Assembly: GCA_024036415.1 (NCBI GenBank)
Contig: JAMWET010000604.1
Coordinates: 1 to 64,000 of the forward strand
DNA from: Prochilodus magdalenae
Taxonomy: Eukaryota > Chordata > Actinopteri > Characiformes > Prochilodontidae
DNA: 64,000 nt
Reading direction: 5' to 3'
The first letter of the stretch is position 1. Every line of letters starts with the position of its first letter. A program made the translations under genes and the position numbers. The notes beneath the pieces are model-generated. The model did no database searches and was not told where the DNA came from. It saw nothing but the letters and a program-made list of their open reading frames with translations. Of the stretch, positions 52,150 through 64,000 are shown one piece after another.

Positions 52150-54822
52150 TGCCACCTTTTGTGTGAAAATGTCTTTATTGCTTTTCGGTTTCCAACGCTA
52201 AAAGAAGTCAGTCGTCTGTTGACACTTCTCTTCCTTTTTTTGGGTATTTAACACTGTTCAGGTTCTGCACATCGTTCCAGCGTAACTGATGTAATATAAT
52301 GGCCTAATTATTACATGTTGTCCAGAAATAATTAAAAGGACTCTATGTTAATTTGACAGCTATTGGGCAGGTGCTTGATTGGTTCTTGAGCCATTTTGAA
52401 CATACAGGGAAATCACTGGCCATGGTAAGCAGTCTTATGCTGCAGAGGTGTTAGATAGAGGTCAGGTCGGAAAACACCAAATTATTCCTTTAAATCCTCA
52501 TTTTAGACTAAACATTGGAAGACATGACTGCGGTCAGTACGGAAGCGAGCATTTTCACCTGTTTCTTCACCACATCCTAAACCGAGTCTAGTTCCCTCAG
52601 CCTGTTTGCTTTTCGACCGTCCAGCAGGTCCGACTCCTTCCCCTCTGCACCAACACACAAAGCCAGCCTGTTTATTTTACCAGTCAGTAGGCCCTATTCT
52701 TTGCTGAAACCAGGCCCAAGGGGGTTCTGTGACTTGCAGCAAGCCGAAAAATATATCGACATGAAATCATGTTTTAAACTGGGCTAACGAAGCCAGTAAA
52801 TGCTTACTTATCCCTGTTTGATTGAGAGGAAATGATGTATGGCATAATTAAGTAAACCCCTTAACCCTAGGTTAGTTGTTTAGTTAACTGTTAATTACCA
52901 ACTACCGTGAATAATTTAGTAACTCCCATGAAACTGATCTTATGTATGTACTGTGAAACCCAAAAGTCCAAAGTCACTGGCAAAAATGCTAAAAGACATT
53001 ATTAGCCTAACTAATACATTTGGATTTGCGCAAAAGCCTATGATCAGATCACATTCACCAGATAGTCGTCTGAACCTGGGCTTAAAAGGGAGACTGTGAA
53101 AAAATAAAAACTGATCAGTTGACTTGGAAATAGTTTCTTCCTTTTAATTGTCTCATTTTTTCCTTGTTTTAAACTGTTTGCGATTCTAAAGCTTTGTTTC
53201 CTTTATTACTAGGTTCCACTGTATCAGAGTGAGGAATGAAAGTGGTGGCCCATATACTGACCCTTAGGGGTTAAGGAGATAAGAATATGGAATGACGTAA
53301 GTAATGAGTTGAATATGTGGAGTACATTTGAATGATAAGATGCTCTGAGACGTTCTGCAGGGTTAAAGATTTATTAGATTTGTGAGGAAATGTTTGCCGC
53401 ACTTTTAAAAGTTCCCACTGAATTCCATAGCAAAGGAAGACATTCAGTAGTAGGCCCAGTGTTAGCAAATGTAATGTATCTGTTGAATATTCTGCAAATG
53501 AAATAAAAGACAGTGTAAGGAGGTGTGTTTCTGATGCTTTTAGAAGAAAAAGATCACAAGCAGGATAGAAATAGCAGAGGGAAACAGATGCTAAAAGTAA
53601 AGATTTCATGTTCAGGACATTATTTTATTATTTCATCCCTCTCCCCCCAACACACATACACACACACTTTTGTGTAGTTTTTCCACAAACCCTGTGCTTT
53701 CCCGCTGGCAGCTGATGAGGCCCGGCGTGATGCTGAAGAGGAATACATATGTATGAGGAAGTGGCGTGTGATAGCAGCTCTTTGAGCACATTCTCATTGA
53801 CACTCAAAAGCAGCACATCAGTGTTTTTTCTCTCGCAGAAGACGGTGAGGGGGCTCCAAAACAAAGTTTCTCCGTCTGGCACAGGTGCACACGTCTCATT
53901 AGTGGCAAATCATGGCCTTGACACTTTACACCGTAAGCAGCCGAAATGCCTCTTTTTTTGCCCATTTCCCCTCAGAGCACAGCACAACATTTCAGTCTCA
54001 GAACTTGAAAGACATGCCGGAATAAGACGATGGCACAACACCCCAAACAAATCAGGTAAACAAATATATCCACCACCACCAACAACAACAACACACACTG
54101 CACATATGCATGCACGTACACGTTAACAGCCTGGGGAATAAAGAGAAATGATATGCCTGAATGGAACAAAAATGTGTTTTGCTGACAGACAGACAGAAGA
54201 TGCTCTATGATGCTACAGCAGATTTATTGTCAGCTTGCTTGTCTAAACAAAATGATCAATTATGGATGTCTCATGTTGTCTTCTATGGCAATGCTGCACT
54301 ATTTTCCACCATAAATTCTCCAGAATGCAGACCTTTTCCACATTAGCCGCAGCTTGAATGAGATGAATAATTTCAAGCTGTTATTCAGTTCATCACTGAA
54401 AACCTGTCCTTGAGGGAGGATGGGCCTTGGCGTGGTCTGCATTACGGCGGCTTCTGCTGGATTCAGATTTTTTTCCCTGATAGCAGATCTCCAAGGTCAG
54501 GCTTCACGCTGCCAGCAAACCACAGCCTTGAAGCAAATCAAGATGGCAATGACCCCTTTCAGATTGGGGGGCACTGTTATCACCAGCAGTCTAATCTACT
54601 GATGAGGCCAGTCCAGTTCAATATACTTATTATTAAAAAATTATTAAAAATATATTTTGAAAACTTTTTTAACCGTATAAACATCTTAGTCCAACTTTAG
54701 ATTTGATAGATGCATTCAAACAGTGTGATGTTGAACATTTTAGGTGATTATAGATAGATTAATAGTTGGATGGATGGATGGATGGAAAGAACCTCAGACA
54801 AACCAGTTACAGCCAGCCAAAC

Positions 54823-54853
<31 letters not shown>

Positions 54854-55080
54854 GTTTGTTGATAATAATAATATCATATTAATGATAATTGTTATTGCAA
54901 AATAATATTGCTGCATTATACATTTCCATGTTACGAAGTCACATATACATGTACATCACCACATACAGACAAAACACAGATGATTAAAAAACAATCGAAC
55001 AAACAAACAGAAAACAGGGCCCGCTACTTTCAAGCATCATGATGCAGTCTGTATCAGCAGTTCCTCCAGTAAGTGGAGTT
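52150..55080. other. brdt-tgfbr3 spacer, right part
   Basis: No coding exon supported. Two stretches (53680-54050 and 54405-54610) have higher complexity and GC than the surroundings and could be conserved non-coding elements. Short tandem repeats (GGAT)n at 54768-54785 and (GATA)n at 54823-54851. Confidence 0.5.
54768..54851. repeat. (GGAT)n and (GATA)n short tandem repeats
   Basis: Two adjacent tetranucleotide repeats separated by about 40 bases of unrelated sequence. Confidence 0.9.
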
Positions 55081-55084
55081 TGAT

Positions 55085-55371
55085 GGGCGGAGCCAAGAAG
55101 CCCCTCCTCCTCCATGCAGCGCACAGCCCGAGCAGCACAGCTATTTAAAAGTTTTTGGGACGTATGTTACACTTTATCATCCCTCGTTTTTGGGACAGAG
55201 CGTCTCCTGACTGATGACTCTACTGAACCGAGACCGTAAGGGGTTCGTAACTTTGAACGCACTCGAAAGGAACACTGAGATTTTGTCTTCGAGCCCGAAC
55301 CGCTGCTGCTGCTGCTGCTCCTCAAACTTCAGAACTTCAGCGAAGTTGTTTCAGCTCGCGGAGACTGTACG
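55085..55371 (+). other. tgfbr3: Putative tgfbr3 promoter and non-coding exon 1
   Basis: A GC box (gggcgg, 55085-55090) and a TATA-like tatttaaa at 55141-55148 precede a GC-richer leader ending in a good donor, ACG/GTATGT, at 55371/55372. Human TGFBR3 has a non-coding first exon and lies head-to-head upstream of BRDT, which is why I suggest this identity. A (GCT)6 run sits at 55302-55319. An upstream open frame starts at 55214. No betaglycan protein sequence is visible in the window, so the assignment depends on synteny. Confidence 0.5.
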
Positions 55372-56485
55372 GTATGTCAGGGCTGCTCTCTCACGTTCAC
55401 TTCTCTTGGACTTCTGTACTGACTGGTGCATGTTTTCTCCGCGTTTAAAAACATCCTACTGACGTTTCCCGTTTAGCCGTGTGTGGAGACATTTGACGTT
55501 TGCTGGTTTGTGTGGTTGGAGGTCTGTCTGTAGCTGCTGAAGAAGTTTGTCGATGAACTGAATGGGGAGGGATGCTGGTCCCAGCACATGTTAGCGCTCA
55601 TATTCAGGCGCTCATCCTGAATTTGAATACTTGAAGTCAGAATACAGCCATGCATCATTTCTGTGAGTGTGATCAGAAAAGAGGAGATCCTCCTCCTGCT
55701 AGGATAAACAGGGTGATACTCCAGTGAAGGGTCGTCCCGGGCACGCGTGTGTGCGTTTCAACTCCCTGTGTAACGCTGTGTGTACCGATGTGAGGCCAAA
55801 GCAAGTGTATGCATGGAACTGAAAAGAGAGTTTGGGATGCCAGTGCATGACATTGAGTGAAACAGGGCCTCTAGTGTGAGTGCTGAAATTTGCAGGTGGT
55901 TTTTCATTAACATGCAGCTTTTTGGTCAGGAGTTCCAAGAAAACATCAAACAGTCTTTGGGTAATAAGTGAAGAGGCATGGGGCATATCTGTTAACGCTG
56001 CGAGGCAGAAGTAGAAATCAGATTCAGTGTCTGGAAGATTTGTTAGAGATATTGTAATGTCCTCAGGCAAGAAATTGACATCTCTGAGCTGTGAAGCAGA
56101 TAGGGAATGAGATATTGAGCTTAGATTGAGCTGGTGCACATCTTATCATGATTCGATTTACCGTCTATTTCTCTAACCCTGTGTTAGCCTTACATTAACC
56201 TCGGCGGAGCAGGCAATACACTAAACTGTGCTGTGCTGCAACTCCAGAAACTGTGCACAAAAGTGCATTGCTGTAAACACAAAGCTATCAGGAAAGGACT
56301 GTTTGCCCAAACAAAAAAAAATATATACTGTAAATGTACCCTGAAAATTCCCTGACACCCCTATTAGTGCATTCATCTATACTAGGGTACCCCCACTGCT
56401 GACACAGATGTTCAGTTGTCCACACACAGCTTGCTTAATATTTGCAGAAAGGCATTGAAAAGGCATTAAAAATGAGGACAAGGCA
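55372..56485. other. Putative tgfbr3 intron 1, start
   Basis: No exon supported. The minus-strand open frame 55699-56139 (146 codons) has no recognisable family and no supporting splice context. Confidence 0.5.
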
Positions 56486-56487
56486 CT

Positions 56488-56700
56488 CTGGAGCAGCCAC
56501 TTATCACTGTGCCTTCTTCCAAGTGCCAGCTAGACTGGTATACATCCTCCCAGAACTGTGTTCTCTAGAGTGATGTAGCTTAATCCCATAACTTTGGGAT
56601 GAGTTTGAGAGGAGTTTATGATCCAGAAACATTCTAGCATGAGTATCTGATCTCACTATTGCTTGTGTGGCTGATATATTTAAATTCCAAATGTCCCAAC
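56488..56700. repeat. Internally deleted Tc1-like derivative
   Basis: ctctggagcagccacttatc, cagaactgtgttctctagag tgatg, gagtttgagaggagtttatg and 'tctgatctcactattgcttg' run parallel to 29670-29830. Both look like short non-autonomous copies of one Tc1-related family. Confidence 0.5.
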
Positions 56701-56949
56701 ATCTACTGAAAGATCTCCCAGAAGGGTAGTGTCTGTTTACTGTAGCAAAATACCTTTGATTTTTAGAAGATACCTTGGTTGAGGAGGTGTGTACAAACAT
56801 AGACACTTCTTGGTAACTACATTTGTTGTCCAATTTTTTCAGCTCTACCTACTTAAATATTACTTACCTTTATCCCCCTTTGACCCTTTTCTTCAATTGC
56901 TAAAACCTCCCACAAGATCACCACAAAACAGGTGCTGTTTGGGTGGTGG

Positions 56950-57365
56950 GTCATTCTTAGCACTGCAGTGACACTGACACGATGGTGGTGTTTTTAAACA
57001 CAGTGAGTTCATAGCTCATCTGCTGCCGCACAGTTTATGTTCAGTTGACTTGTAAACTGTGATTATAGTCATAGAATGCTGTTGACTGAATAGTTTTGGC
57101 TGGTGGATAATTCTCAGACCAGCAGTGACACTGAGGTGTTTAAAAACTGATCCATTTACACAGGCACAACGTCAGTGAATGATCGACATAAAACCTTCTC
57201 TGTGGTGGGGGTCCTGTGGGGGCCTGACCACTGAAGAACAGGAAAAAAGTGAGCTAACAAAGCATGCCGAGAATCAAATGGTCTACCGTCTGTAATTGTA
57301 GCACTACAAAGTGCACCTATATTGTGACTGAGTGTAGATACAAAGCAAGCACTCAGTGTGTGTAT
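56950..57365. repeat. Palindromic fish repeat ('cagtgacactga' family)
   Basis: It has gcactgcagtgacactgaca cgatggtggtgtttttaaac near the left and ccagcagtgacactgaggtg tttaaaaactgatcc in the middle. Further right are 'ctgtgggggcctgaccactg' and 'agaacaggaaaaaagtgagc'. This is an abundant fold-back repeat I associate with catfish and characin genomes. Confidence 0.65.
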
Positions 57366-57369
57366 GGAG

Positions 57370-60300
57370 GTAGTATATAAATATTTTCTATATTATCTTT
57401 TTCTGTGTTTCTTATTTCTGCTTGGGATGTAACACCACATCATTTTTGATCATTGCATCAATTATAACGGCTATGTGCTGGTTTTCCTTTGGTTTGTGGT
57501 AAAAGCTGAAAATGAAAGTAATCAGCTGACAAGAGAGTTGAATGGTGTGTTTCTGCAAACAGTAGCTGTAGGACTGCAGAGCTGAAATGTTAGCAGGAGA
57601 TGCTCATAGTTATCGAACTTTCTTAGTTGAATCACTTCTCTGCAATGTATGCATTTACTTTCTCTAATAGAGCTGGTCAGCAGCTCAGCTGAGAGCACTC
57701 AGAGAAACACAGGTTACTGCTATAGGCTGGATAGGTGGGTATGTGTAAATTAGTTTATTCTTGGGCCAAAGAATGAATTCAAAGCCAGATGTATTTACAG
57801 CTTGTTTTCTGTGTATAGAAAGTATAGATTGGGAAGTGATATCGCTGAAACTTTGACTCTTTTTTTTTTAAAGCAAGGGAGTTATAGCCCCTTTAAAGTT
57901 TTCTCATCTCTTGTCAGTTGTATTCAAGATTCTACTTCTGGTTAGGACAGGTAGTCAGGAAAAGGGAAAATAAATGCCATATTGGCTGATATTCTTGGCA
58001 AGTGACCATTATAACAACCTCCACTGCCCGCTCTCAGCAACAAATCACGCTCAACAGTAAACAATAGACACTAAACAAGAGCCAACGTTTATGTTGCTTT
58101 TCACTGCCTGAGATGCTCTTGATGAGTTAAAGGATGAAGTTTGATTTTGAGTTCTGCAATGATTCTTTTAATTTCTCTACTAATAACTGAAGTGTGAGGA
58201 GGAGGGACTGGGCATCTTCAAGTGATATGTTGCCCTCTACTGTTTGTAGTTTGAATTCATCAAGTTGCATCATCTTACAAACAGCTTCTGTAAGTGGCCT
58301 ACAGGTAATGCTGTAAATTAGAGTTGTAACTGTATGAATAATGGATTTGAAGTAAAACAAAGGAATCTTCCAGATCATCAGACATTATGGTGTTTAGACA
58401 AAGGGGCTAATAAACTTGCAGTAAAGTCGTTTATTCCTTTGTTTTAGCTGTAACAGCCCCCTGTAGACCATAACATACAACAACATACACTGTTTTGTCT
58501 TCAGGTTAGCAGTGACTGTATGCTCTTTAACTGGACATTTACTGTGCTAAAGCATTCGCTCCACTCCAAAGGTTCATGCATAACTGAAGCTTCTCAGTGG
58601 GGCTTGCTTGGATTCCAGTCAGACATTTAATGTTTCTTGTGGGCTTAGAAGAAGTGATATCTATAGCTTAGCATCAGTTCAGGATTAATGGGGGTGATTA
58701 GAGTGTGTATAAACGATTAGTCTACAGTGGCTATGAAAACATAAGACTAAGATTACTCGAACGATTACTTGAACAGGTCATTAACCCATTAAACCACTGG
58801 TTTATTATTCAGTCACTGATCTTATGATCTTACTATTCGGTAGGTACCAAATAATAATAAGTACAAAGAAATAAGCTTCTCTGTCCTCTGTCTGTTAAAC
58901 AATTAAAATTATTACAATATTTAAACTTTATATTGTCATTTATCATGTTTGTATTCTCTTGAATTTGTCTTTTTTTATAGCCAAATGAGTGGACAAAACA
59001 AGCTTCATCAGAATGTTTGCAAATGTTTTGAAACTAAGAAGGAAAGGAAAGATTAAAATATGTGACACTCAGAGAATAAATTGTATTCTGAAATGTTTAG
59101 AGAAAGTGCTTATTTAAGTTTGCTTCCTATAGAGGGTGTGTTAACTTATTTTGACTTTATCAAGCTATGTAATTTGACCAGGAGGTCCCATGGTCTAAAT
59201 ACACAAAGAGCAACAGTGGCTACATGCTCCAACCACTTTAAATTGGTGTGTAAATATCATATATATTTGCATTCAGATATTGCAAACTAGTAATTTAGTA
59301 ATTTATCACATAGCACATTATTAATATGTTAGCTTTGACAACCCTATTAAATGTAGAATCTGTAGTGGGGCATGGTTAAAGACTTTTGTTTGACTTTATG
59401 CCAACTTTTTGTTTGCTATTAACATTTATAATGGTTACATTGTGCTTTAACTTGTTGCCCTTTTCATGTGTATCCTGTGAATTATGTGTGCATTTCATAT
59501 ATGTGTAGTAATATGTGTTTTTTTTAATTTTGCATCTTTGTCTATCTGCTTTGTAAAGTTCTACGTCTGCTACTGTCATGTAGAATGTTTTATGATAATT
59601 TTGTATCATTGTGTATACTACAACAAAGGGAGCACGGTGTTTCTTTTATACAATGATAGAAGTAGACAGTAGACACACAGTTCCATTGCTTACTTGCTTA
59701 TCCATTGTACTGTAGTGTGATGAATGTCGTGACACGGTTGTGTTGATAGGGTTAATGGACGCTGTTCCTGACATTTGAGTAACTAGAATAAAAGTCATAG
59801 GAATTCCTTAATTCCTTAATTAAAATGCCAACATAAACATCTGGAATTTTGGTTGGTGAGGATGCTTACAGCACATGGTAGGCATACTGTAACTCTCATT
59901 TGCATATGGCAACATTGTTATCTTTAATAATAATATTACAGGCCAATATATACAGTTAGCAAGCTATGCACTCCAACTGTGAAGATAATGCTAATGGTGT
60001 GTGTGAGATCTTTTGCAGATGCAAATGAAGGATGTGTAATAGTGAAGGTGATCTGACGTGTACAGTGTGAAACTGTGCACAAAAACAGTTCTGTTATGAA
60101 TGACTTATGAGTTTGTTTCTGATTCAGGACCGTAATGATATAGATCTGGTGTTGAAGTTACTCACCCACAACTCATCATGCTCTCTTTTACTGATCTTGT
60201 TTTCTGTAATCGTCTCTCTGTTTGTGATTAAACTTGTATGTTTGGCTATTGGCCAAATGCTAAAGGCGTAGAAAGCATTCTGAGTGGTGCATTAATACTA

Positions 60301-60530
60301 ATGTCTATAACTTGATTATATCGAATCACTACAGTTCATATAATCAAACATTCTGTGACAACCATTAGTCTCTTTGTTCATGCAGTTTAACCCATATTTG
60401 CCGTCAACCTACTTTTGGTGAAGTTTATTGAACTGAACTAGAAAATGTGTACAAATGTAAAAACTGGTGTACTGTTTCTTTTTGCTGGCTATATTAATCA
60501 TAACTGATCATACATGAAATAGCTTACCAT
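57370..60530. other. Putative tgfbr3 intron 1, middle
   Basis: AT-rich. A minus-strand open frame with protein-like composition lies at 58140-58310 and a CTCF-like motif at 58229-58242 (minus). Nothing else is supported. Confidence 0.5.
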
Positions 60531-60532
60531 CT

Positions 60533-60782
60533 AAGAGGGAGAAACAGAGAGAGGGAGAGAGAAAGAGAGGGCAAGAGAGAAAGATGAGAGTATGAGAGAT
60601 AGAGAGTAAAGAGAGGAAGATAGAAGTAAAAAGGGTGAGAGAGATCGAGAGTAGGAATGAAAAGATAAAGAGGGCGAGAGACTGTGAGAGGAAATTAGAC
60701 TGTGGGTGAAAAGAGTGGATGAGAAAAAGACAGAAAAGAGAGAAAAGAAATGAAGGAGAGAGAAAAAGTGTGAAAAAGAGTG
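60533..60782. repeat. GA-rich purine tract
   Basis: About 250 bases almost entirely of A and G on the plus strand, with GAGAGA and AAAGAG units, ending shortly before the candidate exon at 60849. Confidence 0.9.
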
Positions 60783-60848
60783 CTATAGGAGGAAACCAGG
60801 TTTACTAGCTAGCTGTAGAGACTGTATCACTCAGAGGGATTTTTTCAG

Positions 60849-60953
60849 CCTCTGCTGGAGTGCAGCACTGCTGGCCATGTGATTGATGATTCAGAGAAAG
60901 GTGGAGAGGCCTAGGAGTGTGTTTGCATGCCGTTCATGTTGCTGCATGTGATC
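60849..60953 (+). other. Candidate exon with short hydrophobic coding start
   Basis: A pyrimidine-rich acceptor (GGATTTTTTCAG) ends at 60848 and a perfect donor GTAAGT starts at 60954. An ATG at 60927 reads MPFMLLHVI into the donor, which could be the first part of a signal peptide as expected for the first coding exon of tgfbr3. The ATG context is weak and an upstream ATG at 60886 opens a different frame, so this is a suggestion only. Confidence 0.3.
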
Positions 60954-60959
60954 GTAAGT

Positions 60960-63285
60960 GTGTGTGTTAGGGTTGGGTATTGGCAAGAGCAAGGCAATAT
61001 GTATCTATTTAATATATTGCAATGTACCTGCATTACTTCTTCTCATTTTAGGATAACCATTATCTTAGCAGAACGCCATTATAGGCTTTTTTACATTGGA
61101 GTGAAAGAGTTTAATGGCTGATTACAACACTGCTATGTAGAGATTAGGGGTTTAAACACAACATTAATAAACGACTGTCTGCCACAAATCTTCAATACTG
61201 TGATTCTGATACCACTATGCCACTGATATCACTAAACGTAATTTTGTGATACTCACATGTGCTGGTATGTTACACGCCTCATGTGTTACACCTCTAGTGT
61301 CTGTGAATGACACCAACACAAGAATCCTAACTTTATAAAGTGGTTTGGACGAAAGAATTATGGTACCTGAAAATGCATGTAGCATGTATTGGTCATGATC
61401 TTATAGGTGCTCATGTATAAAGATCATACATATGGGTCATGTTATTATTATGTAGGAGTTCTATATGACTAACTCCTGAAGTGATATAAAAACAAGTATG
61501 TGTGTGTGTTTGTGTGTGTGTGTATTCTGCTGTGACTCATAAGTAGTCACACACATACATACACAGATGTTCCATGTGTGAAGGAGACTGTATGTGTGTG
61601 TGTGTGCATGTTTGTGCTGTGGTTTGACCCTTTCCCTACGGCCCACTTTGGTACAGATGTTATTTGTGAGTCGTACATTAGTGTATAGGTATATGTAAGT
61701 GTGTTTGGTGAGTGTGTGTTTGGTAAGTGTGCATGTGTGTGACTGAGCGAGAGATTAAAATTTTGACCATGTCGTAGTCAGTGTCAGTCACTCTATGTGG
61801 CCTTTGGCTGTTGTGTGTGTGTTAGAGTGCAGCTGGCCACTTTGTTCGTCCCTGGTGTGTTCCTGCTCGACACGTGGCTCTGCTCGCAGCCAAGGCGGAG
61901 AGATTCTCGCTGGCGAAAGCAGCACATCCTCCGTTATAAACATGTCAGCATCGGCTGCATCACAGCCTGCTTACGCACGCTTTGTTTAGGCTGAATTACT
62001 CCTAGATTTTTACACATTCCGGCCAAATAGGACTTGTTTAAAGAGATGTTTAATTTTTTGGCCAAAAATCAACTTAACATAGTCTTCCCCTTAACATATA
62101 ATGTAGCTGGTCAGCCCAGACATGTTTGGTTTTTGAAGTCTGCTTCTTGAAAGTTTACTGGAACTTTGAGACTTATGTCAAAGCTAACGATTTGCATCTA
62201 TTGTATGCCTAAATCATCTTACAGGAGCATCAAACTGCAGTGAGCTGCCAAAGTCTATCTAAAATAACTATAATAAGAACTTACTTATGAGTTACTTTCT
62301 GACACTGACATATTGTTAACTATAAATATCAACAAAAGTACTTCATCGAGACAGAACCAGCTGTAACAGTCATTCTGGGATTATCTGTAATAATTAAGGT
62401 TTCAACATGATGCAAATAACGTCCTGCATGGCCTGTTTGGTGCTCCCCCTATTTTTTTTAGATCTGTGGGAAACTGTCCCATTTAGGGGGCACCACACTT
62501 GTGGAGGATATTAGAACTGACCTGTGGCTGTCACAAAGCCTGGACAATTAGAAAATATTGAAGGGCATCCTCAAGTGTGTTTAGACAGGGCCCAAAAGGT
62601 GGATCTAGCCTCATAGCTTCAAACTGAGGAAGCAAACATTACACACCAAACATGGCTGTCATGAACACAGATATTGTGTAAGTTTGATTTAGCTTTAAAG
62701 CCAAAACACAAGCTGAATAGTTTCATATAGACTTTTTTTTGTTAAAGTCTTGTTCTTTACTGGATGTCCTTAGCCATGGTGCACAAGTGATATTAAGAAC
62801 TCCATTTTTTCCCTTCTTTCATTAGAAATGTTTTGGTATTTCACAAACGGAACAGATCAGACAGGATCTCCAACACAGCTACAATTGTTTGGATGGCTTT
62901 CTCCAACGACTTCTTGCTGCATGAAATGCTGTTCTGTGTGTTGTACTGTACTCAAATGTCTGTTGCCACAGTTGACTGGTGAGACAGAGCTATGGTCGCA
63001 GAAGAAATGTCCTGAGCTTAGACTTCACTGTGTTATTTGTAGTTAAGGTTCATGTCATGAGTTGAAATCACAGAAATGTTTGATGGACTTTTGCTAGAAA
63101 CCAGGGGTCACAACGTCTACACAAATATAGCCATTTTAATCTGAGGTGTATTTGATAATGATAATGGTAGAAGAGAATTTCTTATAGAACTGTTATGCCC
63201 TAGAACAGACTGTATAAATGGTTTCAATTGCTTTGAATGACTTGCTAAACACATTTCAGGCTAAACTCTTATCTCTAAACAATCA
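60960..63285. other. Putative tgfbr3 intron, GT-rich and gene-free
   Basis: (GT)n-rich stretches at 61497-61530 and 61590-61610, and more diffuse GT to 61745. The stretch 61860-61990 is CpG-richer. No exon is supported. Confidence 0.5.
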
Positions 63286-63289
63286 TACA

Positions 63290-63346
63290 ACTATATATGT
63301 ATATATATATATATATATATTTATAGATAGATAGATATATGGATAT
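63290..63346. repeat. (AT)n and (GATA)n tract
   Basis: AT dinucleotides followed by three GATA units and further AT. The remaining sequence to the window end shows nothing I can name. Confidence 0.9.
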
Positions 63347-64000
63347 ATAGAAGCTTTAACCACTGCGGATATCTGATTCATACAACCAAAACTGTAAACA
63401 ATTCTGACTGTATATTTGGGTATAAAAGAATGTGAAAATAACTGCAGCAATGTTTTCTGCAGCGATGGTTGACAATCTAGACTATCTTAAGAATTAAAGA
63501 TAGAATAGTTATTCCTTGAAAGTTTACCTATGGTACAGGTTTGTTGGGAGCTGGGTTGAGCAAACTTGATTTCAGAGCCTTATACCTTAATGTATCTTGT
63601 TTAGTGGGAAGGGGTAGACCCTTTTGGCTCTATATAACACAGTTTGCCACTTGGTACTATTTCATGTTCTATTGAATTAAATCCGACAGTCACATGCTGT
63701 TATCGTGAACCAGTGATAATTGCCATGCCACTGTCATGTCAGCTTTACAACTGAGAATCTGGTCATTAGTAATCAGTTGATGGTGGGGACAGACTGTGAA
63801 GGTAACTACGTGGCTATAACCTAATAAACGTGCAGCTTTGTTTATGTTTTTTACACATGTAGAAAAGAGTTTTCCTAAATGGTCACAGACAATAGCCCCC
63901 GTTGACCTGCACCTACTGTATGGACTCTGGCTTCCTCTGATTGTGGATCAGGAGTGTAACACTCTCTCCTGGCTTTGATCACCCAATGAAGAGGGGGAAA

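Noticed and set aside
55699..56139. 146-codon minus-strand open frame
   Set aside because: No family features, no acceptor/donor context, and it lies opposite the putative tgfbr3 intron; likely chance.
61795..61989. 64-codon frame with hydrophobic, signal-peptide-like start
   Set aside because: No splice context, stops within GT-rich intron and no similarity; hydrophobicity comes from GT-rich composition.

Overview
This window is genomic DNA from a ray-finned fish. The evidence is large introns with GT/AG splice sites, long (AT)n/(AC)n/(TC)n microsatellites, many decayed Tc1/mariner, BEL/Pao and LINE remnants, and two intact vertebrate genes on the minus strand whose proteins match the vertebrate families exon by exon. 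Several interspersed repeats look like those common in otophysan fishes (catfish, characins, zebrafish relatives); that placement is an inference only.

Layout, right to left (the direction of transcription of the main genes): a putative first non-coding exon of tgfbr3 on the plus strand near 55.1-55.4 kb, with the rest of the window to 64 kb as its first intron; a gene-free stretch at 50.4-55.1 kb with a CTCF-like motif; brdt (BET bromodomain protein) on the minus strand, promoter near 50.3 kb, coding exons 46852 down to 37531 (20 coding exons, reconstructed with consistent splice phases to 1083 codons plus stop); a 6-kb repeat-rich spacer; ephx4 (epoxide hydrolase 4) on the minus strand, coding exons 31509 down to 6724 (7 exons, 369 codons plus stop); and at the left edge a likely first coding exon of btbd8 (419-522, minus), the rest of which lies outside the window.

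The order brdt-ephx4-btbd8 in one direction with tgfbr3 head-to-head to brdt matches what I know of human chromosome 1p22. It is the ohnolog of the BRD4-EPHX3 region of chromosome 19, so neighbour order alone could not separate the two paralogues. Protein details do: EPHX4-type residues throughout the hydrolase, and a BRDT-type first bromodomain and C-terminus.

The genes are not known to act together. BRDT reads acetylated histones in male germ cells, EPHX4 is a membrane-anchored alpha/beta hydrolase, and TGFBR3 (betaglycan) is a TGF-beta co-receptor. I found no CRISPR, operon, RNA-gene cluster or obviously undescribed system. The items most worth a second look are a divergent pair of CTCF-like motifs around the brdt promoter, an 80-bp AT repeat beside an ephx4 splice acceptor, alternative splice sites in brdt and ephx4, a pair of related Tc1-like remnants in opposite orientation, and two possible unannotated exons.
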